Shown here one piece after another: positions 18,815-27,156 of a DNA stretch of 64,000 bases. Below the pieces are notes generated by a model that was not told the DNA's origin, did no database searches, and saw only the letters and a list, made by a program, of their open reading frames with translations. The DNA is from Shewanella sp. Isolate13 (GTDB lineage Bacteria > Pseudomonadota > Gammaproteobacteria > Enterobacterales > Shewanellaceae): contig NZ_JAKEVD010000005.1 in NCBI RefSeq assembly GCF_022398325.1, positions 143,161 through 207,160 of the forward strand, given 5' to 3'. Position numbers and translations under genes: made by a program. Every line of letters starts with the position of its first letter. Positions within the stretch are counted from its first letter, which is position 1.

Positions 18815-20179
18815 ATGGCATTAACAGCAACCGGTATCGGATCCGGCTTAGATATCAACACCATCGTTGGGGTGTTAGTTGATGCCGAAAAAATACCCAA
18901 AGAAGCGATTTTTGATAAAACAGAAGAAACGATTGAAGCTAAGGTATCGGCTATTGGTACCCTTAAGAGTCAGTTGTCGACTTTCCAAGATGCTTTAGAA
19001 AAGCTGAGCGATCCAAATTCACTTAACATCCGTAAAGTCTCTACTGGTGAAAGCGATTATTTTAGCGCTACAGCCGATAAGAATGCGCAATCGGGCAGTT
19101 ATCAGGTGCAGGTTGAGCAACTCGCAAGCTTCCATAAAGTGGCTGGTATTAACGTTGCAGACGCCACAGCACCTGTTGGCCAGGGCACCCTAGATCTTTC
19201 CGTTAATGGTAAAGCCTTCTCTGTTGAAGTTGAGGCGGGGGATTCTTTAGAGGCTATTGCTAAGAAGGTCAACGAATCAGCTGATAATTCAGGTGTTACA
19301 GCCACTATTATTAAAAGTGATGGCGGCAGCCGTTTGGTCTTTAGCTCAGATGAATCGGGAACCGATAATCAGGTTAGCGTAACAGCGACCGATACTGTTG
19401 GCTCTGGCCTTAATGATATGTTTGGCACGGGGAACTTGACTGAGCTCCAAGCCGCGCAAAATGCGGTGATTTATATCGATGGTCAAAAAGTCACTTCCCA
19501 GAGTAATGATGTCGAAAATGCCATTACAGGGGTGACGCTATCGCTTACCGATGCAGATATTAACAAAACCTCCACCTTAAAAATTGAGCAAGATGACGAA
19601 GCCGTTAAAGAGAACATTAAAGGTTTTGTCGATGCCTATAATACACTCATAGAATCGATAGATAGCCTGTCAAAGTATGATGTAGAAAAAGAGGAAGCTG
19701 CAGCTCTTCAAGGTGACTCGATGATCCGTTCGATTGAGTCTCAACTGCGTAATATGATCAGTAACCGTGTCGATGTTGATGGTGAAACGATCGCGCTTTA
19801 TGACATAGGTATCGAGACAGACAGATACGGCAAGATGTCGATCAATGATGAAAAGCTTGATAAGGCGTTATCTGAGGACATGGGAGCCGTAGAGGGATTA
19901 TTTTCCACTCCTGATACAGGTATCGCCAGCAGCTTAGATAAGGTTGTAGATGGTTATGTGAAGGCTGGGGGGTTAATTGATAGTCGTAATAATGCATTAA
20001 CCTCCGAGCAGCAGCGTTTGGATGACCAACGTGAGTCTTTTTCATTAAAGATGGAAATGTTGCAAGCTCGCTTGTTTAAACAGTTTAACGCCATGGACTT
20101 GATTGTTGGTCAGTTGAATCAGCAAAGTGCAGGTCTTGCCGAGCGCTTGAACTCATTACCTGGTGTTATTGGACAATAA
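18815..20179 (+). CDS. fliD: FliD, filament cap protein (HAP2)
   Basis: A 454-residue capping protein. The FliD N-terminal domain (ATGIGSGLDINTIVGVLVDAEKIP, residues 4-27) and C-terminal domain (about 235-450; VKENIKGFVDAYNTLIESIDSLSKYD, ASSLDKVVDGYVKAGG) are both present. It sits at the filament tip and promotes flagellin folding. AGGGGGC precedes the ATG; flaG is 41 bases upstream. Confidence 0.96.
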   Translation: MALTATGIGSGLDINTIVGVLVDAEKIPKEAIFDKTEETIEAKVSAIGTLKSQLSTFQDALEKLSDPNSLNIRKVSTGESDYFSATADKNAQSGSYQVQVEQLASFHKVAGINVADATAPVGQGTLDLSVNGKAFSVEVEAGDSLEAIAKKVNESADNSGVTATIIKSDGGSRLVFSSDESGTDNQVSVTATDTVGSGLNDMFGTGNLTELQAAQNAVIYIDGQKVTSQSNDVENAITGVTLSLTDADINKTSTLKIEQDDEAVKENIKGFVDAYNTLIESIDSLSKYDVEKEEAAALQGDSMIRSIESQLRNMISNRVDVDGETIALYDIGIETDRYGKMSINDEKLDKALSEDMGAVEGLFSTPDTGIASSLDKVVDGYVKAGGLIDSRNNALTSEQQRLDDQRESFSLKMEMLQARLFKQFNAMDLIVGQLNQQSAGLAERLNSLPGVIGQ

Positions 20180-20211
20180 CTATTTTGCTTTAATTAGCGT
20201 AGGAGCTTAGT

Positions 20212-20532
20212 TTGCAGTCTCTATCAGAGTTAAATGAAGAGCTGGAGAAGGTGTTAGCCACTCTTGAGCAAGTCGTAGCTGAAGACCAGTCAACCGATGA
20301 GTTGGTATCATATTTGCAGGAACTTGTTGGGAAGCGTCAACTTTTACTCGCAAGCACATTTGCTAATGCAACCGATGCCGATGCTGCACAGTTGAAAGAG
20401 CAGCTATTGATAACACAATCATTTGAGGCTAAGGCTAAAGTGATTAAGGAACATCGGCAATCCCTGCTTCATGCTGGGCGTAAAAGTAAACGACAGCTGA
20501 ATGTTTACAAAGCTATAGATGCTAATAGGTAG
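20212..20532 (+). CDS. FliT/FlaI-like flagellar chaperone (putative)
   Basis: A 106-residue, almost entirely helical protein with heptad-like Leu/Glu pattern (LNEELEKVLATLEQVVAED) and a basic C-terminus. Its position between fliD and fliS is where fliT (enterics) or flaI (Vibrio) is found; FliT chaperones FliD. Sequence similarity to FliT cannot be judged by eye, so the function is inferred from position, size and helical nature. The start is TTG with AGGAG about eight bases upstream. Confidence 0.7.
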   Translation: MQSLSELNEELEKVLATLEQVVAEDQSTDELVSYLQELVGKRQLLLASTFANATDADAAQLKEQLLITQSFEAKAKVIKEHRQSLLHAGRKSKRQLNVYKAIDANR

Positions 20533-20538
20533 GTTAAA

Positions 20539-20949
20539 ATGAGAAGTTCTCTTCAATCATATCGAAAGGTTTCGCTGGAAAGTGAGATAGCAGTTGCATC
20601 ACCACATCGTATTATTCAAATGATGTTTGATGGTGCGTTGCAACGTATCGCACAGAGTCGCTATGCGATTGAAAATAATGACCTTGCCAATAAAGGTATA
20701 TTTATTGGTAAAGCTATCGGGATCATTACGGGTTTGAACAACAGTTTGAACATGGAAGCGGGTGGTGATGTTGCCAAGAATCTTAATGATCTTTATGACT
20801 TTATGCTGCGCCGGATCTCCGAAGCAAATTTGAATAATGATGTGAAGGCATTAGATGATGTCAGTGCGATCATTAGAACAATTAAAGAAGGTTGGGACGC
20901 TATTCCAGCTGATAAGCACCATATTGACTCTCATGCGAATGCTATATAG
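20539..20949 (+). CDS. fliS: FliS, flagellin export chaperone
   Basis: A 136-residue four-helix protein with the FliS hallmarks SYRKVSLESEIAVASPHRIIQMMFDGALQRIAQS and the central LNNSLNMEAGGDVAKNLNDLYDFMLRRI. It binds the C-terminus of flagellin and stops premature polymerisation. It starts six bases after the fliT-like gene. A terminator follows. Confidence 0.96.
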   Translation: MRSSLQSYRKVSLESEIAVASPHRIIQMMFDGALQRIAQSRYAIENNDLANKGIFIGKAIGIITGLNNSLNMEAGGDVAKNLNDLYDFMLRRISEANLNNDVKALDDVSAIIRTIKEGWDAIPADKHHIDSHANAI

Positions 20950-20964
20950 AAGTTGAGAGTATAG

Positions 20965-20989
20965 AGGAGACAATTATGTCTCCTTTTTG
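20965..20989 (+). terminator. Intrinsic terminator after fliS
   Basis: AGGAGACA, loop ATTA, TGTCTCCT, then TTTT. It ends the flaG-fliD-fliS unit. The 240 bases between it and flrA hold no other gene; a vegetative promoter for flrA is expected there but I cannot place it with confidence. Confidence 0.85.
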
Positions 20990-21230
20990 TCACCCGTCAA
21001 AAATACGTCTAACTACTGATTGTAAAGTAGAGTTTTTAACCTAAAACTTAGTCTGCTCCTCATAAAATTCATCAGGGGCTTGCTAATAACGGGCTGATAA
21101 TACACTATTCTATTTGGTAGATATTTGATAATCAGCATTAGATAACTACTGGCTTGAAAAATTAGCTTTAGAAAAGCAACGAACACCAATAATTAATGCG
21201 CTGAAATATTTGAGCCTAACGGCCTTCGGA

Positions 21231-22664
21231 ATGATGCAAACAGATCAACGAATTCTACTTGTAGGTAACCAGTCTGAGCGAATTAATCGCTTGTCGTGCG
21301 TATTTGAGTTTTTAGGAGAGCAGGTCGAGTTGATCGATTTCGATAAACTTGAGATGCATACTAAACAAACTCGTTTTCGCGCGATTGTTTTACCTTCTGA
21401 GAACCAACCTAAAGAACTTATTCAGTCTTTGACTGGTACGCTCCCTTGGCAACCTTTTTTGATGCTAGGGGAAAGAGACGACATTAAAGCGTCGAATATT
21501 CTCGGCTGCATCGAAGAACCTTTAAATTATCCTCAATTAACTGAACTACTCCACTTTTGTCAGGTTTATGGGCAGGTTAAGCGCCCAGAGATCCCAACTA
21601 GTGCGAATCAGACTAAATTATTTAGAAGTTTAGTGGGACGTAGCGAAGGCATAGCTAATGTTCGTCACCTGATTAATCAGGTGGCAGGTTCTGATGCCAC
21701 AGTACTCATACTTGGCCAGTCCGGTACAGGTAAAGAGGTTGTCGCTCGCAATATTCACTATATTTCAGATCGCCGTGATGGGCCGTTTATTCCGGTTAAC
21801 TGTGGGGCTATTCCCCCAGAACTATTGGAAAGTGAACTCTTCGGCCATGAAAAAGGCTCATTTACCGGTGCAATTAGTGCCCGTAAAGGCCGCTTTGAGC
21901 TTGCAGAGAAAGGCACACTGTTTCTCGATGAAATTGGCGATATGCCACTGCAGATGCAAGTTAAGTTATTACGTGTTCTGCAAGAGCGTATGTTCGAGCG
22001 TGTCGGTGGCAGTAAGTCTATCTCTGCCGATGTGCGAGTGGTCGCTGCGACCCATAGAAATTTAGAAACCATGATTGAGAAAGGGGATTTTCGAGAAGAT
22101 CTCTATTATCGCCTGAATGTGTTTCCAGTCGAGATGCCTGCTTTGTGTGAGCGCAAAGAAGATATTCCGCTGTTGTTACAAGAGTTAGTCAGCCGAGTGT
22201 ATAACGAAGGACGAGGTCGTGTTCGTTTTACTCAGCGCGCAATCGAGTCGTTGAAGGAGCATGCTTGGTCCGGTAACGTACGTGAGCTGTCGAATCTGGT
22301 TGAGCGTTTAACGATTCTTTATCCAGGCGGTTTAGTCGATGTCAATGATTTGCCTATAAAGTATCGCCATATCGATGTGCCTGAGTACTGCGTCGAGATC
22401 AGTGAAGAGCAGCAGGAGCGTGATGCCTTAGCCTCTATCTTTAACGATGAAGAGCCTATTGAGATCCCAGAAACGCGATTCCCAAGTGAACTGCCACCTG
22501 AAGGGGTAAACCTTAAGGATTTACTGGCAGAGCTTGAAATCGATATGATCAGACAAGCGCTCGATCAGCAAGACAGCGTAGTCGCTCGCGCGGCAGAGAT
22601 GCTCGGTATCCGTCGTACCACCTTAGTTGAAAAAATGCGTAAGTACGGCTTGAGTAAAGATTAG
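21231..22664 (+). CDS. flrA: FlrA, sigma-54-dependent master activator of flagellar genes
   Basis: A 477-residue FleQ/FlrA-type enhancer-binding protein. An N-terminal FleQ domain (about 1-125) is followed by the AAA+ domain with Walker A GQSGTGKEV (near 162), the sigma-54 contact loop GSFTGA (near 209; consensus GAFTGA) and LFLDEIGD, and a Fis-type helix-turn-helix at the C-terminus (VVARAAEMLGIRRTTLVEKM). It tops the polar flagellar cascade and in relatives responds to c-di-GMP. I chose the ATG at 21231, which has CGGA upstream; a TTG at 21210 would add seven residues. Confidence 0.95.
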   Translation: MMQTDQRILLVGNQSERINRLSCVFEFLGEQVELIDFDKLEMHTKQTRFRAIVLPSENQPKELIQSLTGTLPWQPFLMLGERDDIKASNILGCIEEPLNYPQLTELLHFCQVYGQVKRPEIPTSANQTKLFRSLVGRSEGIANVRHLINQVAGSDATVLILGQSGTGKEVVARNIHYISDRRDGPFIPVNCGAIPPELLESELFGHEKGSFTGAISARKGRFELAEKGTLFLDEIGDMPLQMQVKLLRVLQERMFERVGGSKSISADVRVVAATHRNLETMIEKGDFREDLYYRLNVFPVEMPALCERKEDIPLLLQELVSRVYNEGRGRVRFTQRAIESLKEHAWSGNVRELSNLVERLTILYPGGLVDVNDLPIKYRHIDVPEYCVEISEEQQERDALASIFNDEEPIEIPETRFPSELPPEGVNLKDLLAELEIDMIRQALDQQDSVVARAAEMLGIRRTTLVEKMRKYGLSKD

Positions 22665-22787
22665 GGCTAAAAGATAGGTTCTAGGGCGTTCGCAGGCTCA
22701 CTTCGAGGGCGCTGCGCTTCTAGGTCCTAGGAAAAGCACAAGCAAAGGCTGAGAGAACGCTTCGCTTACGGAAGGCGGAACGTTCGC

Positions 22788-23375
22788 AAGCTGAGACGGT
22801 TAAAGCTGAGACGGTCAAGCTGAGACGGTTAAAGCTGAGACGGTCAAGCTAAGATGGTCAAGCTGAGACGGTCAAGCTAAGACGGTTAAAGCTGAGACGG
22901 TTAAAGCTAAGACGGTCAAGCTAAGGCGGTTAAAGCTAAGACGGTCAAGCTAAGACGGTCAAGCTGAGACGGTTAAAGCTAAGACGGTCAAGCTGAGACG
23001 GTCAAGCTAAGACGGTCAAGCTAAGACGGTCAAGCTAAGACGGTTAAAGCTAAGACGGTCAAGCTAAGACGGTCAAGCTAAGACGGTCAAGCTGAGACGG
23101 TCAAGCTGAGACGGTTAAAGCTAAGACGGTCAAACTAAGACGGTCAAGCTAAGACGGTCAAGCTGAGACGGTCAAGCTGAGACGGTTAAAGCTAAGACGG
23201 TCAAACTAAGATGGTCAAGCTGAGACGGTCAAGCTGAGACGGTCAAGCTGAGACAGGTCAAGCTAAGACGGTCAAGCTGAGACAGGTCAAGCTAAGACGG
23301 TCAAGCTAAGACGGTTAAAGCTAAGACGGTCAAGCTAAGACGGTCAAGCTAAGACGGTCAAACTAAGACGATTTA
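22788..23375. repeat. Tandem array, about 40 units of 14/15 bp
   Basis: Units of the form GCTRAGACGGTCAA (14 bp) or GCTRAGACGGTTAAA (15 bp) run head to tail for nearly 590 bases; I count about 40-41. Variants include GATGGT, GGCGGT and GACAGGT. There are no spacers, so it is not a CRISPR. The unit is the same word as the CCGTCTTAGCTT found once at the edge of other copies of the mosaic repeat, so it probably arose by slippage of that word. Confidence 0.95.
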
Positions 23376-23539
23376 AGCAAAGATATTTCGCGAATAAGCC
23401 AGAAGCAGAGTCTTCTGGCTTTTTTATGCTGTCGCTTTAATTTTTTCTGTAAGCGCAGCGTGCCGTAAGGCCTGAGGCCGTTCGTCTTAGCTTTTACCTA
23501 GGACCTCGAACCTATTCTTTAAACCTCGAACCTTGATTT

Positions 23540-23610
23540 TGTAGGTCGGCATTTATGCCGTCACTTTTAGAGTGTTCCTTATATTTTGATGGGCTAAAGC
23601 CCAACCTACA
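23540..23610. repeat. REPIN-like pair of REP palindromes
   Basis: TGTAGGT followed by CGGCAT-TT-ATGCCG, then about 25 bases, then GGGCTAAAGCCC followed by AACCTACA. The two GTAGGT heads are in opposite orientation, the arrangement called a REPIN. Single copies of the first half occur at 942 and 54034. Confidence 0.65.
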
Positions 23611-23754
23611 AAACTTACTTTGTAGGATTTATAAGTGACCCAGTTTCTTTGCTTTAATGTTTTCCGTAAGCGAAGCGTTCCGTAGTGGCGAAGCCACGTG
23701 CCGTCAGGCCGCAGGCCGTTCATCTTTAGCTTGTATCGTCTTAGCTTTCAACAA

Positions 23755-23772
23755 CTGGCACAAATCCTGCTT
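23755..23772 (+). promoter_or_regulatory. Sigma-54 promoter for flrBC
   Basis: CTGGCACAAATCCTGCTT: GG (23757-23758), ten bases, GC (23769-23770). It is about 38 bases before the flrB ATG at 23810. Since flrBC is FlrA-activated in Vibrio, this fits the cascade. Confidence 0.8.
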
Positions 23773-23809
23773 TAACCCCTGCAAATGCAGTTTTTTTGAC
23801 GGGGTCACC

Positions 23810-24916
23810 ATGTCCGCTATTCCACAGTCTCAACTCGATGGGAATCTTGCTAGTACAAGAGCACCGAAGCGCCCGCAAGTGGTCGATGTGCAACAAGCCG
23901 CGAATATGTCTAATCGTATGGATCATATCCTGCAGGCGATGCCTTCTGGCGTGGTGATTATCAGTGGTGATGGCATTGTCACCGAAGCTAACCCCGTTGC
24001 GGTGGAGCTTCTAGGCACCCCTCTAGAAGGGCAGCGTTGGTTGCAGATCATTAATCGTGCATTCTCACCACAGGATGATGATGGTCATGAAGTGTCCCTG
24101 CGTAACGGTCGCCGAGTAAAGCTGGCAATTACCCCGCTAACACCTGAACCAGGCCAGCTTATTGTATTAACCGATCTAACCGAAACCCGTTTACTGCAAA
24201 AGAACTTATCACACCTGCAAAGGCTATCGGCGCTAGGCAAGATGGTAGCGACATTGGCACATCAAGTGAGAACGCCATTAAGCGCCGCCCTGTTATATGC
24301 TTCAAACCTTGCCAGTCCAAAGATATCTGATGACTCGCGTAAACGCTTTCAAGGTAAGCTAGTCGACAGACTCAATGAGTTAGAGCATCAAGTCAATGAC
24401 ATGCTGTTGATGGCGAAAGGGCGGCAGCAAGAGCTCGACTCGATTTTGGTGATCGAAGAAGTGGTTGATAATGTGCTGAGTAACTGCCAGCCGATTGCTG
24501 AGCAAAAAGGCTGTCGGTTGCATTTTAATAATGAGTCGAAGCAAAAAATTCGAGCGAATGATGCGGCGCTTTGTTCCGCTATCAATAACTTAGTGATGAA
24601 CAGTTTAGAAGCGGAAGCCAGTGAAGTGACGTTGCATGCTTATGATACGCAAACGGCGTTACATATTGATGTTATCGATAATGGCAAGGGGCTCGATGCT
24701 AATATGCAGCAAAAAGTACTGGAACCATTCTTTACCACTAAATCACAAGGCACAGGCCTAGGGCTCGCAGTGGTACAAGCTGTGGTGAACAATCATGGTG
24801 GCAAGATGCAGTTTACTTGTCACTTAGGTAAAGGTTGTACTGCGTCATTGAAGTTCCCGTTGCTTTCGCTAAATAAGGCTCACATTGAAGCTCAAGGAGA
24901 GAATGAGCATGTCTGA
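23810..24916 (+). CDS. flrB: FlrB, flagellar sensor histidine kinase
   Basis: A 368-residue cytoplasmic kinase with no membrane segment. A PAS-like domain (about residues 45-130) precedes a HisKA domain with phospho-accepting H151 in LAHQVRTPLSAALL, and a HATPase domain with the N box (INNLVMNSLEA), DNGKGLD and GTGLGLAVV. It phosphorylates FlrC. The reading frame continues upstream to 23657, but that part is translated repeat and promoter sequence; the ATG at 23810 lies properly behind the sigma-54 site. The stop overlaps flrC by 8 bases. Confidence 0.94.
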   Translation: MSAIPQSQLDGNLASTRAPKRPQVVDVQQAANMSNRMDHILQAMPSGVVIISGDGIVTEANPVAVELLGTPLEGQRWLQIINRAFSPQDDDGHEVSLRNGRRVKLAITPLTPEPGQLIVLTDLTETRLLQKNLSHLQRLSALGKMVATLAHQVRTPLSAALLYASNLASPKISDDSRKRFQGKLVDRLNELEHQVNDMLLMAKGRQQELDSILVIEEVVDNVLSNCQPIAEQKGCRLHFNNESKQKIRANDAALCSAINNLVMNSLEAEASEVTLHAYDTQTALHIDVIDNGKGLDANMQQKVLEPFFTTKSQGTGLGLAVVQAVVNNHGGKMQFTCHLGKGCTASLKFPLLSLNKAHIEAQGENEHV

Positions 24917-26264
24917 AGGTAGGTTATTACTGGTTGAGGATGATGCTTCACTGCGTGAGGCGCTACTCGATACCTTGATGCTGGCCCATTACGATTGTGT
25001 CGATGTGGCATCGGCGGAAGAGGCGATTTTGTCTCTTAAAGCTAACACATTTGATCTGGTCATTAGCGATGTTCAGATGGAGGGGATAGGTGGCATAGGT
25101 CTGCTCAACTATATGCAGCAACATCATCCTAAGATCCCGGTATTATTGATGACGGCGTACGCCACCATCGATAACGCCGTTAACGCGATGAAACTCGGTG
25201 CAGTCGATTATTTAGCAAAACCATTTTCGCCCGAGGTATTACTCAACCAAGTCTCACGTTATATGCCAGCAAAAGCGGCAGAAGGAACGCCGATAGTTGC
25301 TGATGAAAAGAGTATTGCGCTGTTAGCGCTCGCTCAGAGGGTCGCGGCATCTGATGCCTCGGTGATGATCATGGGACCAAGCGGCAGTGGTAAAGAGGTA
25401 TTGGCTCGTTATATCCATCAGAACAGCCAACGCGCAGAGCAGCCCTTTATTGCCATTAACTGTGCGGCAATTCCAGAGAACATGCTAGAAGCAACACTCT
25501 TTGGCTACGAGAAAGGCGCATTTACCGGCGCTTATCAAGCCTGTCCAGGCAAGTTTGAACAGGCACAAGGCGGTACTTTGCTGCTCGATGAAATATCAGA
25601 GATGGAAGTCGGGCTACAGGCTAAGTTGCTTAGAGTACTGCAGGAGCGTGAAGTGGAGCGTTTAGGCGGCCGTAAAACCATTAAGCTCGATGTGCGGGTG
25701 TTAGCCACCTCAAACCGAGACTTGAAATCGATGGCGGCATCGGGTGAGTTTAGAGAAGATCTGTATTATCGAATTAACGTCTTTCCGCTGACTTGGCCTG
25801 CGCTGAATCAACGTCCAGCGGATATTCTTCCTCTTGCAAGACACTTGCTACAACGCCATGCTGCGATTGCTAACCGTAATGAAGTGCCAGAATTTAGTGA
25901 ATGTGCATCACGGCGCTTATTGGCGCACCGCTGGCCGGGTAACGTACGCGAACTGGATAATGTGGTGCAGCGGGCACTGATTTTATCTATGTCGGCTAAG
26001 GTGACCGCGGCAGATATTATTATCGACTCTCAAGAGTTGGACTTAGCTGGCGAAGTCGTCCCTGCATTGGTGGGCAATAAGCCCGTTGAACTAGACGGTT
26101 TAGGCGATGAGTTAAAGGCGCAAGAGCATGTGATCATCTTAGAGACACTCTCTCAATGTGGCGGCAGTCGTAAACTTGTGGCCGAGAAATTGGGGATCAG
26201 TGCCAGAACCCTGCGTTACAAGATGGCTAAAATGCGAGATCAAGGTATTCAAATACCGGCTTAA
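24909..26264 (+). CDS. flrC: FlrC, sigma-54-dependent response regulator for hook and late rod genes
   Basis: A 451-residue NtrC-type regulator. The receiver domain has phospho-acceptor D54 (LVISDVQMEG); the AAA+ domain has GPSGSGKEV (near 157), an intact GAFTGA loop (near 203) and LLLDEISEM; the C-terminus is a Fis-type helix-turn-helix (GGSRKLVAEKLGISARTLRYKM). Two in-frame ATGs (24903, 24909) follow AAGGAG; I prefer 24909 because the spacing is better. In Vibrio, phosphorylated FlrC drives class III flagellar promoters. Confidence 0.94.
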   Translation: MSEGRLLLVEDDASLREALLDTLMLAHYDCVDVASAEEAILSLKANTFDLVISDVQMEGIGGIGLLNYMQQHHPKIPVLLMTAYATIDNAVNAMKLGAVDYLAKPFSPEVLLNQVSRYMPAKAAEGTPIVADEKSIALLALAQRVAASDASVMIMGPSGSGKEVLARYIHQNSQRAEQPFIAINCAAIPENMLEATLFGYEKGAFTGAYQACPGKFEQAQGGTLLLDEISEMEVGLQAKLLRVLQEREVERLGGRKTIKLDVRVLATSNRDLKSMAASGEFREDLYYRINVFPLTWPALNQRPADILPLARHLLQRHAAIANRNEVPEFSECASRRLLAHRWPGNVRELDNVVQRALILSMSAKVTAADIIIDSQELDLAGEVVPALVGNKPVELDGLGDELKAQEHVIILETLSQCGGSRKLVAEKLGISARTLRYKMAKMRDQGIQIPA

Positions 26265-26267
26265 AGA

Positions 26268-26722
26268 TAAGAAGGACGCCCTACGGGCTGCTAGGGCGCT
26301 TCGCTTCTAGGTTCTAGGTACTAGGGCGAATTTTGTTCTGCTATACAATCAAAGGCTGAGACGAACGCTTCGCTCACGGAAGACGGAATGTTCGCAGGCT
26401 CACTCACAGAACGGTGCGCTGACGGTACAAGCTAAGACGGTACAAGCTGAGACGGTACAAACTAAGACGGTACAAGCTAAGACGGTACAAGCTAAGACGG
26501 TACAAGCTAAGACGGTACAAGCTAAGACGGTACAATATTTTCCGGCTTTTTCGTCTCGGCTCTAAATCGTTTATGCTTTAATCGGTTTTTCTGTAAGCGA
26601 AGCGTTCTGTAAGGCCGTAGGCCGTTCGTTTTTTCTGTTTGTCCTTCTCAGCTTTTACCTAGGACCTTTCTTTGCCTTTCCTAGCAGCGTAGCGTCCTTC
26701 CTTGCTTCCCCCTTCTTTTATC
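26268..26722. repeat. Mosaic inverted intergenic repeat, copy 4
   Basis: The 529-bp gap between flrC and fliE: left arm AAGAAGGACGCCCTACGGGC, GCTAGGGCGCTTCGCTTCTAGG and GAACGCTTCGCTCACGG; right arm AAGCGAAGCGTTCTG, GGCCGTAGGCCGTTCG and CCTAGCAGCGTAGCGTCCTTCC. A short tandem array lies in the middle (26424-26536). The right end is immediately upstream of the fliE sigma-54 promoter. Confidence 0.85.
26424..26536. repeat. Tandem array, 8 units of 15 bp
   Basis: Eight units of GCTAAGACGGTACAA, with GCTGAG and ACTAAG variants. The core GCTRAGACGGT is the same as in the 22788-23375 array, but the spacer letters differ (TACAA rather than TCAA or TTAAA), pointing to separate expansion of the same word. 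Confidence 0.95.
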
Positions 26723-26726
26723 AAAA

Positions 26727-26744
26727 CTGGCAAGCTATTTGCTT
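26727..26744 (+). promoter_or_regulatory. Sigma-54 promoter for fliE operon
   Basis: CTGGCAAGCTATTTGCTT: GG (26729-26730), ten bases, GC (26741-26742) with TTGC. It is about 50 bases before the fliE ATG. Confidence 0.82.
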
Positions 26745-26793
26745 TATCTAGCTATATCTATATTTCGTCAAGAAATCGACATGGGAGATAAGT

Positions 26794-27126
26794 ATGCAAA
26801 TTGGTGCGAATTCTTTACTGCAAGAGATGCAGTCACTTAATGGTCAGATCGGCACTTCAAGCATTCAAACTGGGATCACGCGTCAGGTACAAAATACCTC
26901 TGGCAGTGATTTTGGTCAGTTACTCTCCCAAGCTGTTGGAAATGTAAGCGAACTTCAAGCAAATGCTTCTAATCTCGCCACTCGACTCGATATGGGAGAT
27001 ACCACGGTGACATTATCTGATACCGTGATCGCCAGAGAAAAATCGAGCGTTGCTTTCGAGGCAACCGTGCAAGTGCGAAATAAGCTGGTTGAAGCTTATA
27101 AAGAAATTATGAGTATGCCTGTTTAG
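26794..27126 (+). CDS. fliE: FliE, MS-ring to rod adaptor
   Basis: A 110-residue protein of standard FliE length with the conserved C-terminal half (VTLSDTVIAREKSSVAFEATVQVRNKLVEAYKEIMSMPV). It is the first secreted part and joins FliF to FlgB. The ATG follows GGGAGA. It leads the long fliEFGHIJ series. Confidence 0.96.
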   Translation: MQIGANSLLQEMQSLNGQIGTSSIQTGITRQVQNTSGSDFGQLLSQAVGNVSELQANASNLATRLDMGDTTVTLSDTVIAREKSSVAFEATVQVRNKLVEAYKEIMSMPV

Positions 27127-27156
27127 GCCTTTATTAGATAAAAGCAGGGTACAAGA

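Larger units (their letters stand above)
22668..23752. repeat. Mosaic inverted intergenic repeat, copy 3 (largest)
   Basis: About 1.1 kb between flrA and flrB holds no gene. The left end has GGGCGTTCGCAGGCTCACTTCGAG and GAACGCTTCGCTTACGG; the right end has the complements (AAGCGAAGCGTTCCG, GGCCGCAGGCCGTTC, CGTCTTAGCTT). Between them are a long tandem array (22788-23375) and a REP doublet (23540-23610). It ends about four bases before the flrB sigma-54 promoter. Confidence 0.88.

Noticed and set aside
22788..23375. CRISPR array
   Set aside because: Units are 14-15 bp and directly adjacent with no unique spacers; no cas genes are present.
23657..23809. A 51-residue N-terminal extension of FlrB
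   Set aside because: It is translated from repeat words and spans the sigma-54 promoter at 23755-23772; the ATG at 23810 is a better start.
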